From Acidimicrobiia bacterium UBA5794 (GTDB lineage Bacteria; Actinomycetota; Acidimicrobiia; Spongiisociales; UBA5794), in the NCBI GenBank assembly GCA_002418265.1, contig DIDS01000014.1, positions 124,001-188,000 on the forward strand: a stretch of 64,000 bases of DNA. The letters are read 5' to 3'. The position numbers and the translations under genes were made by a program. The stretch's first letter is position 1. Each line of letters starts with the position of its first letter. The notes under the pieces are model-generated. The model was not told the origin of the DNA. It worked only from the letters and a program-made list of their open reading frames with translations, and did not search any database. This document shows, piece by piece, positions 51,095-60,462 of the stretch.

Positions 51095-51772
51095 TCAGGA
51101 ACCACCGTGTCGTCTTTCGACAACCCGGTGAACGAGGATTGCGGCACCAATCGCGATGGCAGCCCCCATCGCGGCTCCACCAGCCGCGTCGGAGAACCAG
51201 TGGGCTCGGAGATATACGCGACTCAGGGCCATGACGAACGCAAACACACCTGCGATGATTTCCAAGTTGCGTCGCTCGGGACCGGCGGGCACCAGGACGA
51301 TGACGAGGGCAATCGCAACGGCGGCACTGGCAACGGAATGACCAGACGGAAACGAGTAGCCGGTGGTGGCAACAAGGGACATCGGGGGCCGTGGTCTTGC
51401 GTACAGCGCCTTCACCGGACCGATGAACAGCTGTGACACCACCATGGCGAGCCCCCAAAAGGCAAGGCCCTCCCAACGTTTGCGGACAATGAGGTACACG
51501 GCGACTCCCACCATGATCGGTGCAACGATGATGGTGCTTCCGATGAAGTCCAAGACTTTGGCAAGCATCACAAGGACTGAGGATTCTGCATCAACTGCCA
51601 GTTGCCAGATCCAGTCGTCGATACCTTGGAGCCATTCCTTCATCGGCAGTACGGCGAGAGCAATGAATGTGAAACCCCCTATGGCCCACAAGATGAGAGA
51701 CACCCTCAACGTGGCGGGATGGTTCGCCAGCAGTGGGTGACGTATGAGTCGTTTCTGGGAGTTGGAGGTCAC
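51095..51772 (-). CDS. PAP2-family membrane phosphatase
   Basis: 225 residues with about six membrane segments. The three PAP2 motifs are visible: KALYARPRPP (about 120), YSFPSGHS (about 140) and SRVYLRAHWFSD (about 187-198), with the catalytic His residues in the last two. It likely dephosphorylates a lipid phosphate or undecaprenyl pyrophosphate on the outer face. Coupled by 4-nt overlap to the kinase/flippase gene, suggesting shared lipid metabolism. Confidence 0.88.
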   Translation of the reverse strand: MTSNSQKRLIRHPLLANHPATLRVSLILWAIGGFTFIALAVLPMKEWLQGIDDWIWQLAVDAESSVLVMLAKVLDFIGSTIIVAPIMVGVAVYLIVRKRWEGLAFWGLAMVVSQLFIGPVKALYARPRPPMSLVATTGYSFPSGHSVASAAVAIALVIVLVPAGPERRNLEIIAGVFAFVMALSRVYLRAHWFSDAAGGAAMGAAIAIGAAILVHRVVERRHGGS

Positions 51773-54294
51773 AGCAGCCCATCACTTTCGAGTCGTCTCA
51801 AAGCGAACACGCCCGGAAGAATCGGTAGCCAGAAGGTCGCGATGCGATAGAGAAAGGTCGCAGAAACGGCAGTTGTCGCATCGAGGCCGAGAGCCGTCAT
51901 TGCCGCAATCATTGCAGCTTCTGTTGCTCCGATGCCGCCAGGTATGGGAGCCAGATTCCCGAGCGCCTGGCCGCCCAGAAAGGTGAGCGCAACCCCAGCG
52001 ATACTCAACCCGCCACCGAACGCCTCAAGGCTGAGCCACAGCGCGCCAATGGAAGCGATGATGATTGTGAAGGATCCACCGAAGAGCATCAGGATCTTCT
52101 CGGGTGAGGTCGCCACCCGTCCGAGGCTTCGACCGGAAGACTTGATCGCTGGCCATACCTTGGCAACGAAGAGCTTTCGGCTGAGTGGGAGAAACAGGAC
52201 GAGGCTTGACAATGTGAAGACAGCCACCAGACCCACCAGCACCGTGTTCTCGGACGGAAGCTTGATGAAGTCATCGGCATTTCGTCCGAGCGTGATCACC
52301 GTGAAGAGCAGCAGTGCCATGTGAACTGCCATGGTGACCACGTTGGCGAGTCCAACCCCAGCGGCAGCTGATGTGAGGTCGATGCCGCTCTTTTGGAGGT
52401 AGCGGACGTTCGTGGCCATTCCTCCGATCTTCACGGGCGTGATTCGGTTGACGAAGGTTCCGGCGAACTGGGCGAGAATGGATGGAGCGAGCTGGATCCG
52501 TTCTGACACAGATCCCATGATGTTGAGGGCGGCGCCAACATATGTGGCGAACGCTGCCAAAAGAATCGCAGGTGTCCACTCCCAATCGGCATCAAGCACG
52601 GCACGGAAGTCGGTTTTTGCAAGCTCGGGAATCAGGAAGTACATCGCAAGGGCGAAACCGAAAATCATGAGCACGGTCCGAGTCCCGACACGTTCGAGAT
52701 TCTCGAGCGGTGTCTCCTCGACACCGGTTTGGGCCTCGATCTGTTCCCGGATGACTTCGTCGAGCCCTCTTTGCTGCTTGAGCGCCCCCCGGGTCGCACG
52801 CGTGAGCGCTGAGGGTTGAATCCTCGAGGACGCATCGGCGACTGGTTCGGGTCCGAGCACAGCAATGGCGCAGGCGACCGCTCGACGGGCACCAACGGCG
52901 GGCGCCGTTGAGGCGATCAACTCTGCAACATCAGATCGGAGTTCTCCCTCGGTGGCGGCCAGTTCTGAGAATCCAAAGTCGATGAGCCATGGTTTTCCGT
53001 CAGATGAAAACAAGACATTGGCGAGCCTGAGATCCCGGTGGGCGGTGCGATGATCGCGGAGAATCGCGACTTGCTTCCAGATGCTGCACAGCAATTCGTC
53101 CGTTATTGAGTCGGGTGCCACCGTATCGAGTGATCTGCCGTCGACCTGGTCATATGCCATCATCATCGATGTTGGTGGAATATCCGCTATCGCCTGCAGC
53201 TGTGGTGTCATGACGCCATCCTTGGAGGCCATCAGCGAGGCGACCGCCTCGTGCTCGACAGCGCGCTTGAGCGAGAGAAAGGGGATTTCGTCCCCAACAT
53301 CTCTGAGGCGGAACATTCGCACAACTCTGAACATGATGTCGGAGTCGCGATCATCGTGTGTGAGTACCTTGATGAAGAGCCGCTTGCCATCCGACCGTAT
53401 CCCGAAGTACGGCATCGATCCACGAGCGTCTACACCCGCCCGTTGGAGGAATGCAAGTCGTAGCCCTACTCGTTCGAGTCCTTCTGCAACGTCGAAACCT
53501 CGGGGACGACGGTCGGGTTCACCGAACATGAGCAAGACTGCGGCACCCATTGCATATGCAATGCCGATCGCAAGAAGTTCATCCACCGGTGCGTCGAGGT
53601 ACAAGATCACGCGGGTGGTGGCGAACAGGGCTATGGCGATCCATGCGTATCGTTTCCAGCGGTGGGTGAGGTGTGGAGCAATCGTAGAGAAGAACGCAGT
53701 GAGCGACACCAAAGAACCAAAGCGGAGTAACGGGTTGGACAGTGGTGGAACGACGATGCAATCAAGGAGTCCTCGACTCGCTCGGTCAGGACCACAGATC
53801 CACGCGGGCTGGGTGGACAGAAGGTTCGGAGTAGAGAACGTCGACACCAGATATGTCTTCACCAACCAGAGGATTGCCAGTGACGCGATGACCGCAATGC
53901 CGGCCAGTGCGAGGCTTCTCCACCGTTTGTGCCCGACGAAGTACCACACGACGACGAAGGGAAGAATGGCACCAGCCGCTGATGTCAGAAGGAGAAGGAC
54001 CACCATCACCGCGCTCGGGACGTTGTCGAGAGTATCGACAACTTGGACGGTGATCGCTTCTGAAACCTGGTTGATCATCGTCGCCAGGGAGAACCCGACA
54101 ACGGTCACGATGACGGCTACCAGCAAGCGCAGGAGATCGGTTGGATGACGTCGATTGTGCTGTCGGGGCGGTTCATCGATCACCACCTCAGGTGGCGATG
54201 ACACCGCCGTGGTGCGTCGGTGGTCCCCCACACCCTCATGGCCCATCGTTGTACTCAGGTCGTCAGCAGAAATGCGAGGGTCTGAGGGTTCCAC
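51769..54294 (-). CDS. Kinase-like domain flanked by membrane domains, LPG-synthase/UPF0104-type flippase
   Basis: 841 residues in three parts: an N-terminal membrane region (about 45-260), a soluble kinase-like domain (about 270-490) with HRDLRLANVLF and IDFGFSE as catalytic and metal-binding loops, and a C-terminal LPG_synthase_TM/UPF0104 region of about eight helices (about 550-835) ending in PIPGGIGATEAAMIAAMTALG. It likely phosphorylates or senses a lipid head group and moves a lipid across the membrane. Starts directly at the stop of the oxidoreductase upstream; with PAP2 it forms a three-gene operon. Confidence 0.8.
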   Translation of the reverse strand: MEPSDPRISADDLSTTMGHEGVGDHRRTTAVSSPPEVVIDEPPRQHNRRHPTDLLRLLVAVIVTVVGFSLATMINQVSEAITVQVVDTLDNVPSAVMVVLLLLTSAAGAILPFVVVWYFVGHKRWRSLALAGIAVIASLAILWLVKTYLVSTFSTPNLLSTQPAWICGPDRASRGLLDCIVVPPLSNPLLRFGSLVSLTAFFSTIAPHLTHRWKRYAWIAIALFATTRVILYLDAPVDELLAIGIAYAMGAAVLLMFGEPDRRPRGFDVAEGLERVGLRLAFLQRAGVDARGSMPYFGIRSDGKRLFIKVLTHDDRDSDIMFRVVRMFRLRDVGDEIPFLSLKRAVEHEAVASLMASKDGVMTPQLQAIADIPPTSMMMAYDQVDGRSLDTVAPDSITDELLCSIWKQVAILRDHRTAHRDLRLANVLFSSDGKPWLIDFGFSELAATEGELRSDVAELIASTAPAVGARRAVACAIAVLGPEPVADASSRIQPSALTRATRGALKQQRGLDEVIREQIEAQTGVEETPLENLERVGTRTVLMIFGFALAMYFLIPELAKTDFRAVLDADWEWTPAILLAAFATYVGAALNIMGSVSERIQLAPSILAQFAGTFVNRITPVKIGGMATNVRYLQKSGIDLTSAAAGVGLANVVTMAVHMALLLFTVITLGRNADDFIKLPSENTVLVGLVAVFTLSSLVLFLPLSRKLFVAKVWPAIKSSGRSLGRVATSPEKILMLFGGSFTIIIASIGALWLSLEAFGGGLSIAGVALTFLGGQALGNLAPIPGGIGATEAAMIAAMTALGLDATTAVSATFLYRIATFWLPILPGVFALRRLESDGLL

Positions 54295-56079
54295 TTACAG
54301 CGACTGTCGATATCCGAAGAACTCGTGGTCCTCGTTGTAGCCGCCAAAACCTCCCCCGATGTTCGAGAAATCCTCAACGAACTCCAGCCCTTGAATCCAT
54401 TTGACCTGCTTGAAACCGAGTTGGACCTCGTTGCGCAGACGCAACGGCGCACCGTGTCCATACGAGAGCGGTTCACCGTTCATGTCGTAGGCGAGCATGG
54501 TGAGGTGGTATCCCATCTGTTCAATCGGATGGGCATCGTAGTAAAGGCCTTCGTCCGGTCCATCTCCGAGTGAATAGAAGACGACCCACTTGGTCTCGGC
54601 TCGAGGACGAACGAGATCAACGATCGTTTGCATCGATACGCCTCCCCATTTGGCAACACCAGACCATCCCTGAATGCAGAAATGCTGGGTGATCTGTTCG
54701 TGGCGCGGCAAGGCCCGCAACTGGGAGAGACTGAGCTCAACGGGATTGTCGACGCATCCAGAAATCTGGAGCCGATAGTCCTCAAAGTCGTTGTCGAACA
54801 GCTCTCGATATCGAGTTGATGTCGGATACTTTCCGTTGTGCCAGAAATACTCCGATATGTCAGATTCGCTGTATTCCCCGGGTGTTGCATCGACATGTTC
54901 GAACAGGCGTTGTATCGGGCCGATCAGCGCGTACCCCACTCGTTGAACCACACGGGGCTTACGCAAGGTGAAGGGTGTGGCAGCAACCCATCCTATGACG
55001 ACAACAACCATCGACAGGGAAAACACCGTGAATCCGATCCAAGAATCGTCGTTACGAAACGCATACATGTGATTGAGGTTGCGCAACAAACCGGTCATGA
55101 ACACCATTGAGACGTGCATCACGATGAACAAGAGAAACCAAACGAGAACGAAGAAGTGCAAGGATCGCGCCACTTGAATGCTGAGCAGTTTGCTCAGTCG
55201 TTTGAAGCGAGTCGACAACGCCGGTGACATACCGAGACCTGTGACGAGGGCTAGAGGCGCCGCCACGAACACCGTGACGAAGTAGGAAAGGAGCTGAAGG
55301 CTGTTGTAGGCAACCCACCCGTGTTCGGCTGGCCAGTCAAGGGATAGATATTGGATCAGTACCGATACTGCATTCGGGAACACCGCCCACGACGTGGGTA
55401 CGAGGCGCATCCAGTGGCCTGTCGCGAAGAGCAGTACATAGAACACGAGACCGTTGGCGAGCCAGATCACATCGACACCGAGATGCCACCACCGAGCCAG
55501 TCCGATGGAATGGCGAATTCCGGGAAGTCCCACCTGTTGGGGTAGCCCGACCGAATCCTCCTTTGCGGTCCACAGGGGATCCTCAGGAACCGGCTCTTGA
55601 AAGCGGAACCAGTCGCGTCCCGGGGTGCTGTGGCGCGTCCAATACAGCCGGGGATGGTCGGCAAGAATCTGGATTCCTGACCGGATGATGAAGATCATCA
55701 AGAACAGATTGAGGAAATGCTGAATCCCGACAAAGACGGGGAATCCTGCGTCCTGGAGGGCATTCGGTGGCTCCACCGTGCCCGGATATCGTGCGATGAA
55801 GTCCTGCGCCCAGGACATGTTTCGGAGTCCCTGTGCGGCTGCAACGGCACCGATGAGCAGCACAAAACCAATCGGAAGAAGCCACAGCAGGTTGAACCAG
55901 CGGCTCCGACCGATGCGAATGCGTGGCGCAATTCCCCCGGACTGGGGCATCGAACCAGCCCACGTCTGGGGATCAACGACACTGCCACCAACGGTGAGCT
56001 GCTCTTGAAGGGAAGCGCCCTCGATCGGATGGTTCGCATGCGCCGCTGCGGGCTCCTCGTTGCCGACGCTGCTGGTCAT
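54295..56079 (-). CDS. Cytochrome b561-type membrane domain fused to sulfite-oxidase-fold molybdoprotein
   Basis: 594 residues. The first 390 hold about five or six membrane helices with spaced His residues (GIQHFLNLFLM, WWHLGVDVIW, LHFFVLVWFLLFIVMHVSM) fit for b haems. The last 200 residues have the oxidoreductase Mo-pterin fold: SGCVDNPVELSLSQLRALPRHEQ, then QHFCIQGWSGVAKWGG with the Mo-ligand Cys, and GYHLTMLAYDMNG. In YedYZ these are two proteins; here they are one. Electrons probably pass between quinone and an external or internal substrate. No Tat signal is seen, so the Mo domain may be cytoplasmic. Confidence 0.85.
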   Translation of the reverse strand: MTSSVGNEEPAAAHANHPIEGASLQEQLTVGGSVVDPQTWAGSMPQSGGIAPRIRIGRSRWFNLLWLLPIGFVLLIGAVAAAQGLRNMSWAQDFIARYPGTVEPPNALQDAGFPVFVGIQHFLNLFLMIFIIRSGIQILADHPRLYWTRHSTPGRDWFRFQEPVPEDPLWTAKEDSVGLPQQVGLPGIRHSIGLARWWHLGVDVIWLANGLVFYVLLFATGHWMRLVPTSWAVFPNAVSVLIQYLSLDWPAEHGWVAYNSLQLLSYFVTVFVAAPLALVTGLGMSPALSTRFKRLSKLLSIQVARSLHFFVLVWFLLFIVMHVSMVFMTGLLRNLNHMYAFRNDDSWIGFTVFSLSMVVVVIGWVAATPFTLRKPRVVQRVGYALIGPIQRLFEHVDATPGEYSESDISEYFWHNGKYPTSTRYRELFDNDFEDYRLQISGCVDNPVELSLSQLRALPRHEQITQHFCIQGWSGVAKWGGVSMQTIVDLVRPRAETKWVVFYSLGDGPDEGLYYDAHPIEQMGYHLTMLAYDMNGEPLSYGHGAPLRLRNEVQLGFKQVKWIQGLEFVEDFSNIGGGFGGYNEDHEFFGYRQSL

Positions 56080-56257
56080 ATGCCAAGATTATCCTCGTAT
56101 CACGCTGGGTTCGACGGATCGACAGCACATTCGGTGGGAGGGTTCCCGTATTCGTTCTCAGCAGCCAGAAGAGTCGATTCCCATGAGTGATTGAGGTGTT
56201 CGAGGACTCCTGCCATGTGTGATCCCCTGCCATTCCTCAACACCTAGTCTGATCTTC

Positions 56258-57910
56258 GTGACTGAATCAGCAACTGCGCCGCTACGCATCAAGTGGTATC
56301 GGGCCATCTGGATCGCGGCCATGTTTTCAAACATCGGATCGTTCCTCCAGGCGGTTGCAGGGGCCTGGCTGATGAAAGAGCTCACGGACTCTTCAGCAAC
56401 ATGGGTTGCACTGATGGTCGTGTCGAACATTTTGCCGGTTCTCTTCCTGTCGCTGCTCGCCGGTGTGGTGGCGGACATGTTTTCAAAGGCGAGGGTGATG
56501 CTTTGGTCGCAAATCCTCATGGGATTCTCGGCCGCGGCCATGGCCGCCACCACTTACCTCGACGTGATCACACCCGGTCTCCTGCTCGGTCTCGGACTGC
56601 TCCTCGGGGTCGGAATGGCGTTCAACCTTCCCGCGTGGCAGTCGATCGTTCCCGAGCTTGTCCCCCGCGGCATGGTTGCAAGCGCTGTTGCCCTCAACTC
56701 AGCCAGTTTCAACGTCGCACGGGCGGTCGGTCCTGCCCTCGGTGGTTTGATTCTCGCCGTGTCGGGTCCGGCAATGGCATTCGGTCTCAACACGTTGAGC
56801 TATCTCGGCGTGATTGTTGTTGTGGCAGCGCTTGCCCGATCCTGGGAAAAGCAGTCCGACGAGCAAGCCTCCGTCGGTTTGATCGTCAGTTCCATTGGCC
56901 TCTCCGTCCGGTATGCACGGTATTCGCCGGTCTTTCGACGGGTGCTGGGGCTTGTTGCATTGTTCGGTATCACGACTGCCGTGATCCAGGCAGTCCTGCC
57001 GAACCGGACCTCGGAACTCGACGGAAGCGAGGCCGTCTACGGACTGCTTCTCGGCGCCATGGGGGTCGGTGCCCTGATCGCTGCGTTCGGACGGACCCGA
57101 TTCGAACCGATCAGGACAGGCAAAGCGCTCCCATACACGATCATCACCTTCGGTATTGCCGGAATCGTGATCGGGATTACCGCGAATCTGGTGGTTGCGC
57201 TCGTCGGGATGCTTGTTGTTGGTGCCTGCTGGATTCTCACACTCACCGTCTTGAACGCTACGACCCAACTGATGACACCAGGATGGATCCGTGGCAGGGT
57301 GATGAGCCTCTACCTCCTCGCCTTCACCGGAATCATGCCGCTCGGCTCGATCGCTTCGGGTGCGCTGGCTGACCGGATCGGGGCCGGGAGCGCGATGATC
57401 TGGTTCTCGGTAGGGACCGTCGCCCTCGGACTGATCGCACCGTTGTTCAGAATTCCTCGACTCGACGAGGTTCGGACGCCCGAGTTCGAGCGCCAGCGTC
57501 GCATGCCCAGACACGCAGCCGACGAGGGAGGACCCGTCCTGATTGCCAACACCTGGCAGCTCGATCCCGACAGCATCGATGACTTCCTCGAACTCCTCGA
57601 GCGAGTCCGTCGGATCCGACTGCGCAACGGGGCATACTCGTGGCGGCTGTATCGCAACACCGACGACCCGTACCGGTTGACCGAAATGTATCTGTACACA
57701 TCGTGGGAGGAACATCTTGCTCAGCACACCAGGACGGACGATGCTGCTGCCGCCCTGCTGAGAGACGCCATGCAATTCGATACGAACAACGGCCCTACCA
57801 ACCGACGCCTCATCGCTGTCAACCTGCACCACCCTCCGAACTGGGACGAGTTGGTAACAAACCTCCACACCGACCAAGAAGAAACAGGCGAGTTGTATCT
57901 GACCGACTGA
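56258..57910 (+). CDS. MFS exporter (MFS_3/EntS-like) with C-terminal monooxygenase-like domain
   Basis: About 550 residues from a GTG at 56258 (VTESATAPLRIKWYRAIW); a longer frame lacks support. About twelve membrane helices (residues 20-400), MFS_3 style (FSNIGSFLQAVAGAWLMKELTDS). The last 130 residues are soluble and look like an antibiotic-biosynthesis-monooxygenase/ABM ferredoxin-like fold (TWQLDPDSIDDFLELLERVR, MYLYTSWEEHLAQH). Substrate unknown. The stop codon lies within an 8-nt tandem repeat. Confidence 0.85.
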   Translation: MTESATAPLRIKWYRAIWIAAMFSNIGSFLQAVAGAWLMKELTDSSATWVALMVVSNILPVLFLSLLAGVVADMFSKARVMLWSQILMGFSAAAMAATTYLDVITPGLLLGLGLLLGVGMAFNLPAWQSIVPELVPRGMVASAVALNSASFNVARAVGPALGGLILAVSGPAMAFGLNTLSYLGVIVVVAALARSWEKQSDEQASVGLIVSSIGLSVRYARYSPVFRRVLGLVALFGITTAVIQAVLPNRTSELDGSEAVYGLLLGAMGVGALIAAFGRTRFEPIRTGKALPYTIITFGIAGIVIGITANLVVALVGMLVVGACWILTLTVLNATTQLMTPGWIRGRVMSLYLLAFTGIMPLGSIASGALADRIGAGSAMIWFSVGTVALGLIAPLFRIPRLDEVRTPEFERQRRMPRHAADEGGPVLIANTWQLDPDSIDDFLELLERVRRIRLRNGAYSWRLYRNTDDPYRLTEMYLYTSWEEHLAQHTRTDDAAAALLRDAMQFDTNNGPTNRRLIAVNLHHPPNWDELVTNLHTDQEETGELYLTD

Positions 57911-57932
57911 CCGACTGACCGACTGACCGACT
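57901..57932. repeat. Tandem octamer (GACCGACT)x4 spanning the MFS stop codon
   Basis: Four perfect copies. The stop TGA is at 57908-57910, across the first and second unit, so slippage would add copies without lengthening the protein. It is followed by TCAGACGTCAGAAG, linking it to the GACGTC tracts elsewhere. Confidence 0.85.
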
Positions 57933-57955
57933 TCAGACGTCAGAAGCGGACCAAA

Positions 57956-57983
57956 CCGTCCCCCCGGTCTACCGGGGGGACGG
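57956..57983. terminator. Strong hairpin, perfect 12-bp arms, after the MFS gene
   Basis: CCGTCCCCCCGG-TCTA-CCGGGGGGACGG. It lies 45 nt after the MFS stop and is followed by a second hairpin, before the convergent hemerythrin gene. Very stable but without a T-run, so factor-dependent or L-shaped actinobacterial termination is the best reading. Confidence 0.6.
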
Positions 57984-58002
57984 GTGTGAAAGACACCAAG
58001 CA

Positions 58003-58029
58003 CCATCCCCCCGCTCCGCGGGAGGACGG
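58003..58029. terminator. Second hairpin, 12-bp arms with two mismatches, after hemerythrin gene
   Basis: CCATCCCCCCGC-TCC-GCGGGAGGACGG, 17 nt from the hemerythrin stop on the minus strand. On that strand a pyrimidine-rich run (CTTCTTCTTTCC) lies between stop and stem. Same arm words as 35951-35976 and 57956-57983. Confidence 0.55.
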
Positions 58030-58045
58030 AAAGAAGAAGGACGGT

Positions 58046-58603
58046 CTAGATGATTGCTTCGGCGAGGCGTTCGAGGTCTGCCTTGGTCTTTCCTTCGAAT
58101 TTGCTCGCACACACGTCGTCATATCGGGAACACAGTGTCGAACAGGCCGATCCGGTGATCATGTTGTCTGCCATGTCGAAGAGAATCCCGTCTTCCCGTG
58201 AGATGTGGTCGACAATCAGGTCAACGTATGCGCGTGCGGCATCTCGCACGGCTCGTCCCGCCTGTGCATCACCGGCCCTCGCTTCCTCAAGGCTTGCCAC
58301 CATGTCAGCGACATACACCCGACCCTGTGCATGGTCTTCAAGGAATGCGGCGATCGGACCCGAGTCCGATGGGAGCCCTTCCTCCTCCAAACCCGGAAAC
58401 AGGAGATCCTCTTCCTTGCCGTGGTGGAACGCATCGGTGAACAGTCTGAAGAACGTGATGCACGATTCAAGTGTGTCGAATTGCAGTTCCTCGCCACGTT
58501 CCTCATCGGTGAGCATTTCGTCGAGCCGTCCGGCGACCTTGAGAATCAGCTGATGCTCCTCGCGCAGTACGGCAGTTGGTGTTTGTTCGTTTCCTGTCAT
58601 CAT
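58046..58603 (-). CDS. Hemerythrin (HHE) domain protein
   Basis: 185 residues, all helical. Metal ligands of the HHE fold: EEHQLI near 16, FHHGKEEDLLFP near 60-70, EDHAQGR near 90, VDHISREDGILF near 130. A di-iron site is likely, sensing or buffering oxygen, NO or iron. The tail carries CSTLC and a further Cys (CSRYDDVC), unusual for the family and possibly metal or redox linked. Monocistronic. Confidence 0.87.
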   Translation of the reverse strand: MMTGNEQTPTAVLREEHQLILKVAGRLDEMLTDEERGEELQFDTLESCITFFRLFTDAFHHGKEEDLLFPGLEEEGLPSDSGPIAAFLEDHAQGRVYVADMVASLEEARAGDAQAGRAVRDAARAYVDLIVDHISREDGILFDMADNMITGSACSTLCSRYDDVCASKFEGKTKADLERLAEAII

Positions 58604-58706
58604 TGCGCCAAGCTACTGCACATTTCCGGTGGTGCAAAATCGGCCCAAGCTCGTATCCGATACCGGGGTTTCGTCCGCTGAAAGAACCGTCGCTATGGTG
58701 CACGGG

Positions 58707-60443
58707 ATGAGAATCCAGCGCTTTGTCGGTGCCGCATCAATCTCATTCGCCTTTTTGCTGTTCGTTTCGCTGTTCGTCGTGTCGTGCACGTCGTCGGGAA
58801 CCGATACGACCATCGTTGCGCCACCGTCGTCGACTTCGTCCACCGTCACAACCAGCACGTCGCTGACGACGTCGACCACCGCGCCGCCGGCACCTCCACA
58901 GGAGCATTGGATCAGCATCGAGGGTGACTCGTTTGTCGACACCCGGACCGAAAGCCCGTTCGTACCGATCGGCGTAAACCTCCTGCTCAAGGTGGGTGGT
59001 GGCGGCGGGGATCGGATGTTCGCGTTGTACGACCCCGAGTGGGTCGATACGCAGCTCGACGGCATCGTCTCACTCGGCATGAACACCGTGCGGTTCTTCC
59101 TCGACATGTGCATGGAATGTACGACGACGAACAGTGGGATCAGGCCCGAGTATCTCGACAACCTCGCCGATCTTCTGACACGTCTCGAAGCGCACGGACT
59201 CGTTGCCCTCCCAACGAGCAACGACGTTCCTGATCCCGGATTCTCCAACCGCTTGCCGTGCTGTGAGCCCTTTGGCGGCTACCGGAACTCTCTGTACCTC
59301 GCCCCCGAGGGGCAACAAATTGCAATCGAATATTGGACCCAGCTCATTGAAGGTGTCAAGGAGCGAGGGGCGCCAACTCATCACATCCTCGGATGGCAGC
59401 TGGCGAACGAACAGTTCTATCTGCGCGATGTTCCCCCGATCTCGACAACGACGGGTTCGGTTACCACTGCAGACGGTGAAACCTACGACCTTGCAGACGA
59501 TTCGGCTGTCGATTCCATGGTCGTCAACAACCTCCGTTCGTATGTAACCAACGTCGGGAATGCAATCCGTGAAGTGGACGAGGGGGCACTCATCACGATG
59601 GGTTTCTTCTCGGCTGAGGACCCCGAATCGGGGCGTGTCGGTCTCGACAATCGGTGGGTCATCCCTGATGACATCCTCGCCGACTCAACACTCGACTTCG
59701 TCGACCTCCATGCCTACCCCGGGCTTGGCGGCGAGTGGGATGCAATAGCGTCGTCATACGGCATCGCTGATGAGGAACCACCATCTCCCATTCTTTTGGG
59801 TGAATTCGGCGCCTTTGAATCCGCGTATGTCACGCCCTCCGAGGGCGCCGCAGCAATGGCTCGATGGCAGTCGGCGTCATGCGAGTACGGGTTCGACGGG
59901 TGGCTGCTGTGGTTCTGGGGTGCCGACAAGGACGACGAGGTCATACCGGTCGACGTGGATGACGCAGCAATCGCTCGCGCCATTTCACCAGCCGTGAGGC
60001 CCGATCCGTGCGATGTGGGCCCGTTTGAGAGCAGCAACCTTGCGCTTGGCCGCCCGACCACGGCATCCGCCCAAGAGAGCGACACCTACGGGTCGAACAA
60101 GGTGACAGATGGTTCCGATGCCACGTGGTGGAGCGCCGGTGCGGGTCCTCCCCAGTGGGTTGAGATCGATCTGGAGGAAGGCCGCACCGTTGGACGTGTC
60201 GAGATCCTCATCGGACATGTGTCACCCCCGGGCCCACAGACCCACCGGGTGTATCTCAGAGGTCCAGACCAATCAGGGAAGGGGGAACTTGCTGGAGAAA
60301 TCCAGGCCAACGCCGCCCAAGGAGACGTCCTGACGATCACGTTTGAACCCGCCACCGATATCCGGTACGTACGGGTCGAGACCACCCGCATGGACGGATG
60401 GGTGATCCTCCACGAGATCCGCGTGTTTGCAGACGAGCAGTGA
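58707..60443 (+). CDS. Lipoprotein glycoside hydrolase, GH5-like, with C-terminal discoidin (F5/8 C) domain
   Basis: About 578 residues from ATG 58707 (58695 also possible). Signal with lipobox VVSC, a Ser/Thr-rich linker of about 40 residues, then a TIM-barrel-like domain resembling beta-mannanases: acid/base Glu in WQLANEQ and nucleophile Glu in LLGEFGAF, with LHAYPG between. The last 140 residues are a discoidin-like carbohydrate-binding module (ALGRPTTASAQESDTYGSNKVTDG, ATWWSAG, VRVETTRMDGWVILHEIRVF). A surface enzyme for plant- or microbe-derived polysaccharide is likely; sugar specificity unknown. Confidence 0.82.
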   Translation: MRIQRFVGAASISFAFLLFVSLFVVSCTSSGTDTTIVAPPSSTSSTVTTSTSLTTSTTAPPAPPQEHWISIEGDSFVDTRTESPFVPIGVNLLLKVGGGGGDRMFALYDPEWVDTQLDGIVSLGMNTVRFFLDMCMECTTTNSGIRPEYLDNLADLLTRLEAHGLVALPTSNDVPDPGFSNRLPCCEPFGGYRNSLYLAPEGQQIAIEYWTQLIEGVKERGAPTHHILGWQLANEQFYLRDVPPISTTTGSVTTADGETYDLADDSAVDSMVVNNLRSYVTNVGNAIREVDEGALITMGFFSAEDPESGRVGLDNRWVIPDDILADSTLDFVDLHAYPGLGGEWDAIASSYGIADEEPPSPILLGEFGAFESAYVTPSEGAAAMARWQSASCEYGFDGWLLWFWGADKDDEVIPVDVDDAAIARAISPAVRPDPCDVGPFESSNLALGRPTTASAQESDTYGSNKVTDGSDATWWSAGAGPPQWVEIDLEEGRTVGRVEILIGHVSPPGPQTHRVYLRGPDQSGKGELAGEIQANAAQGDVLTITFEPATDIRYVRVETTRMDGWVILHEIRVFADEQ

Positions 60444-60462
60444 CAACTGGCGAAAGAAGCAG

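Noticed and set aside
50505..51476. A 323-codon minus-strand open frame across the radical SAM 3' end
   Set aside because: It covers parts of two convincing genes (radical SAM and PAP2) and has no recognisable motif; high-GC shadow frame.
57901..57932. Possible CRISPR or integration array
   Set aside because: Eight-nucleotide perfect tandem without spacers; a simple-sequence repeat.
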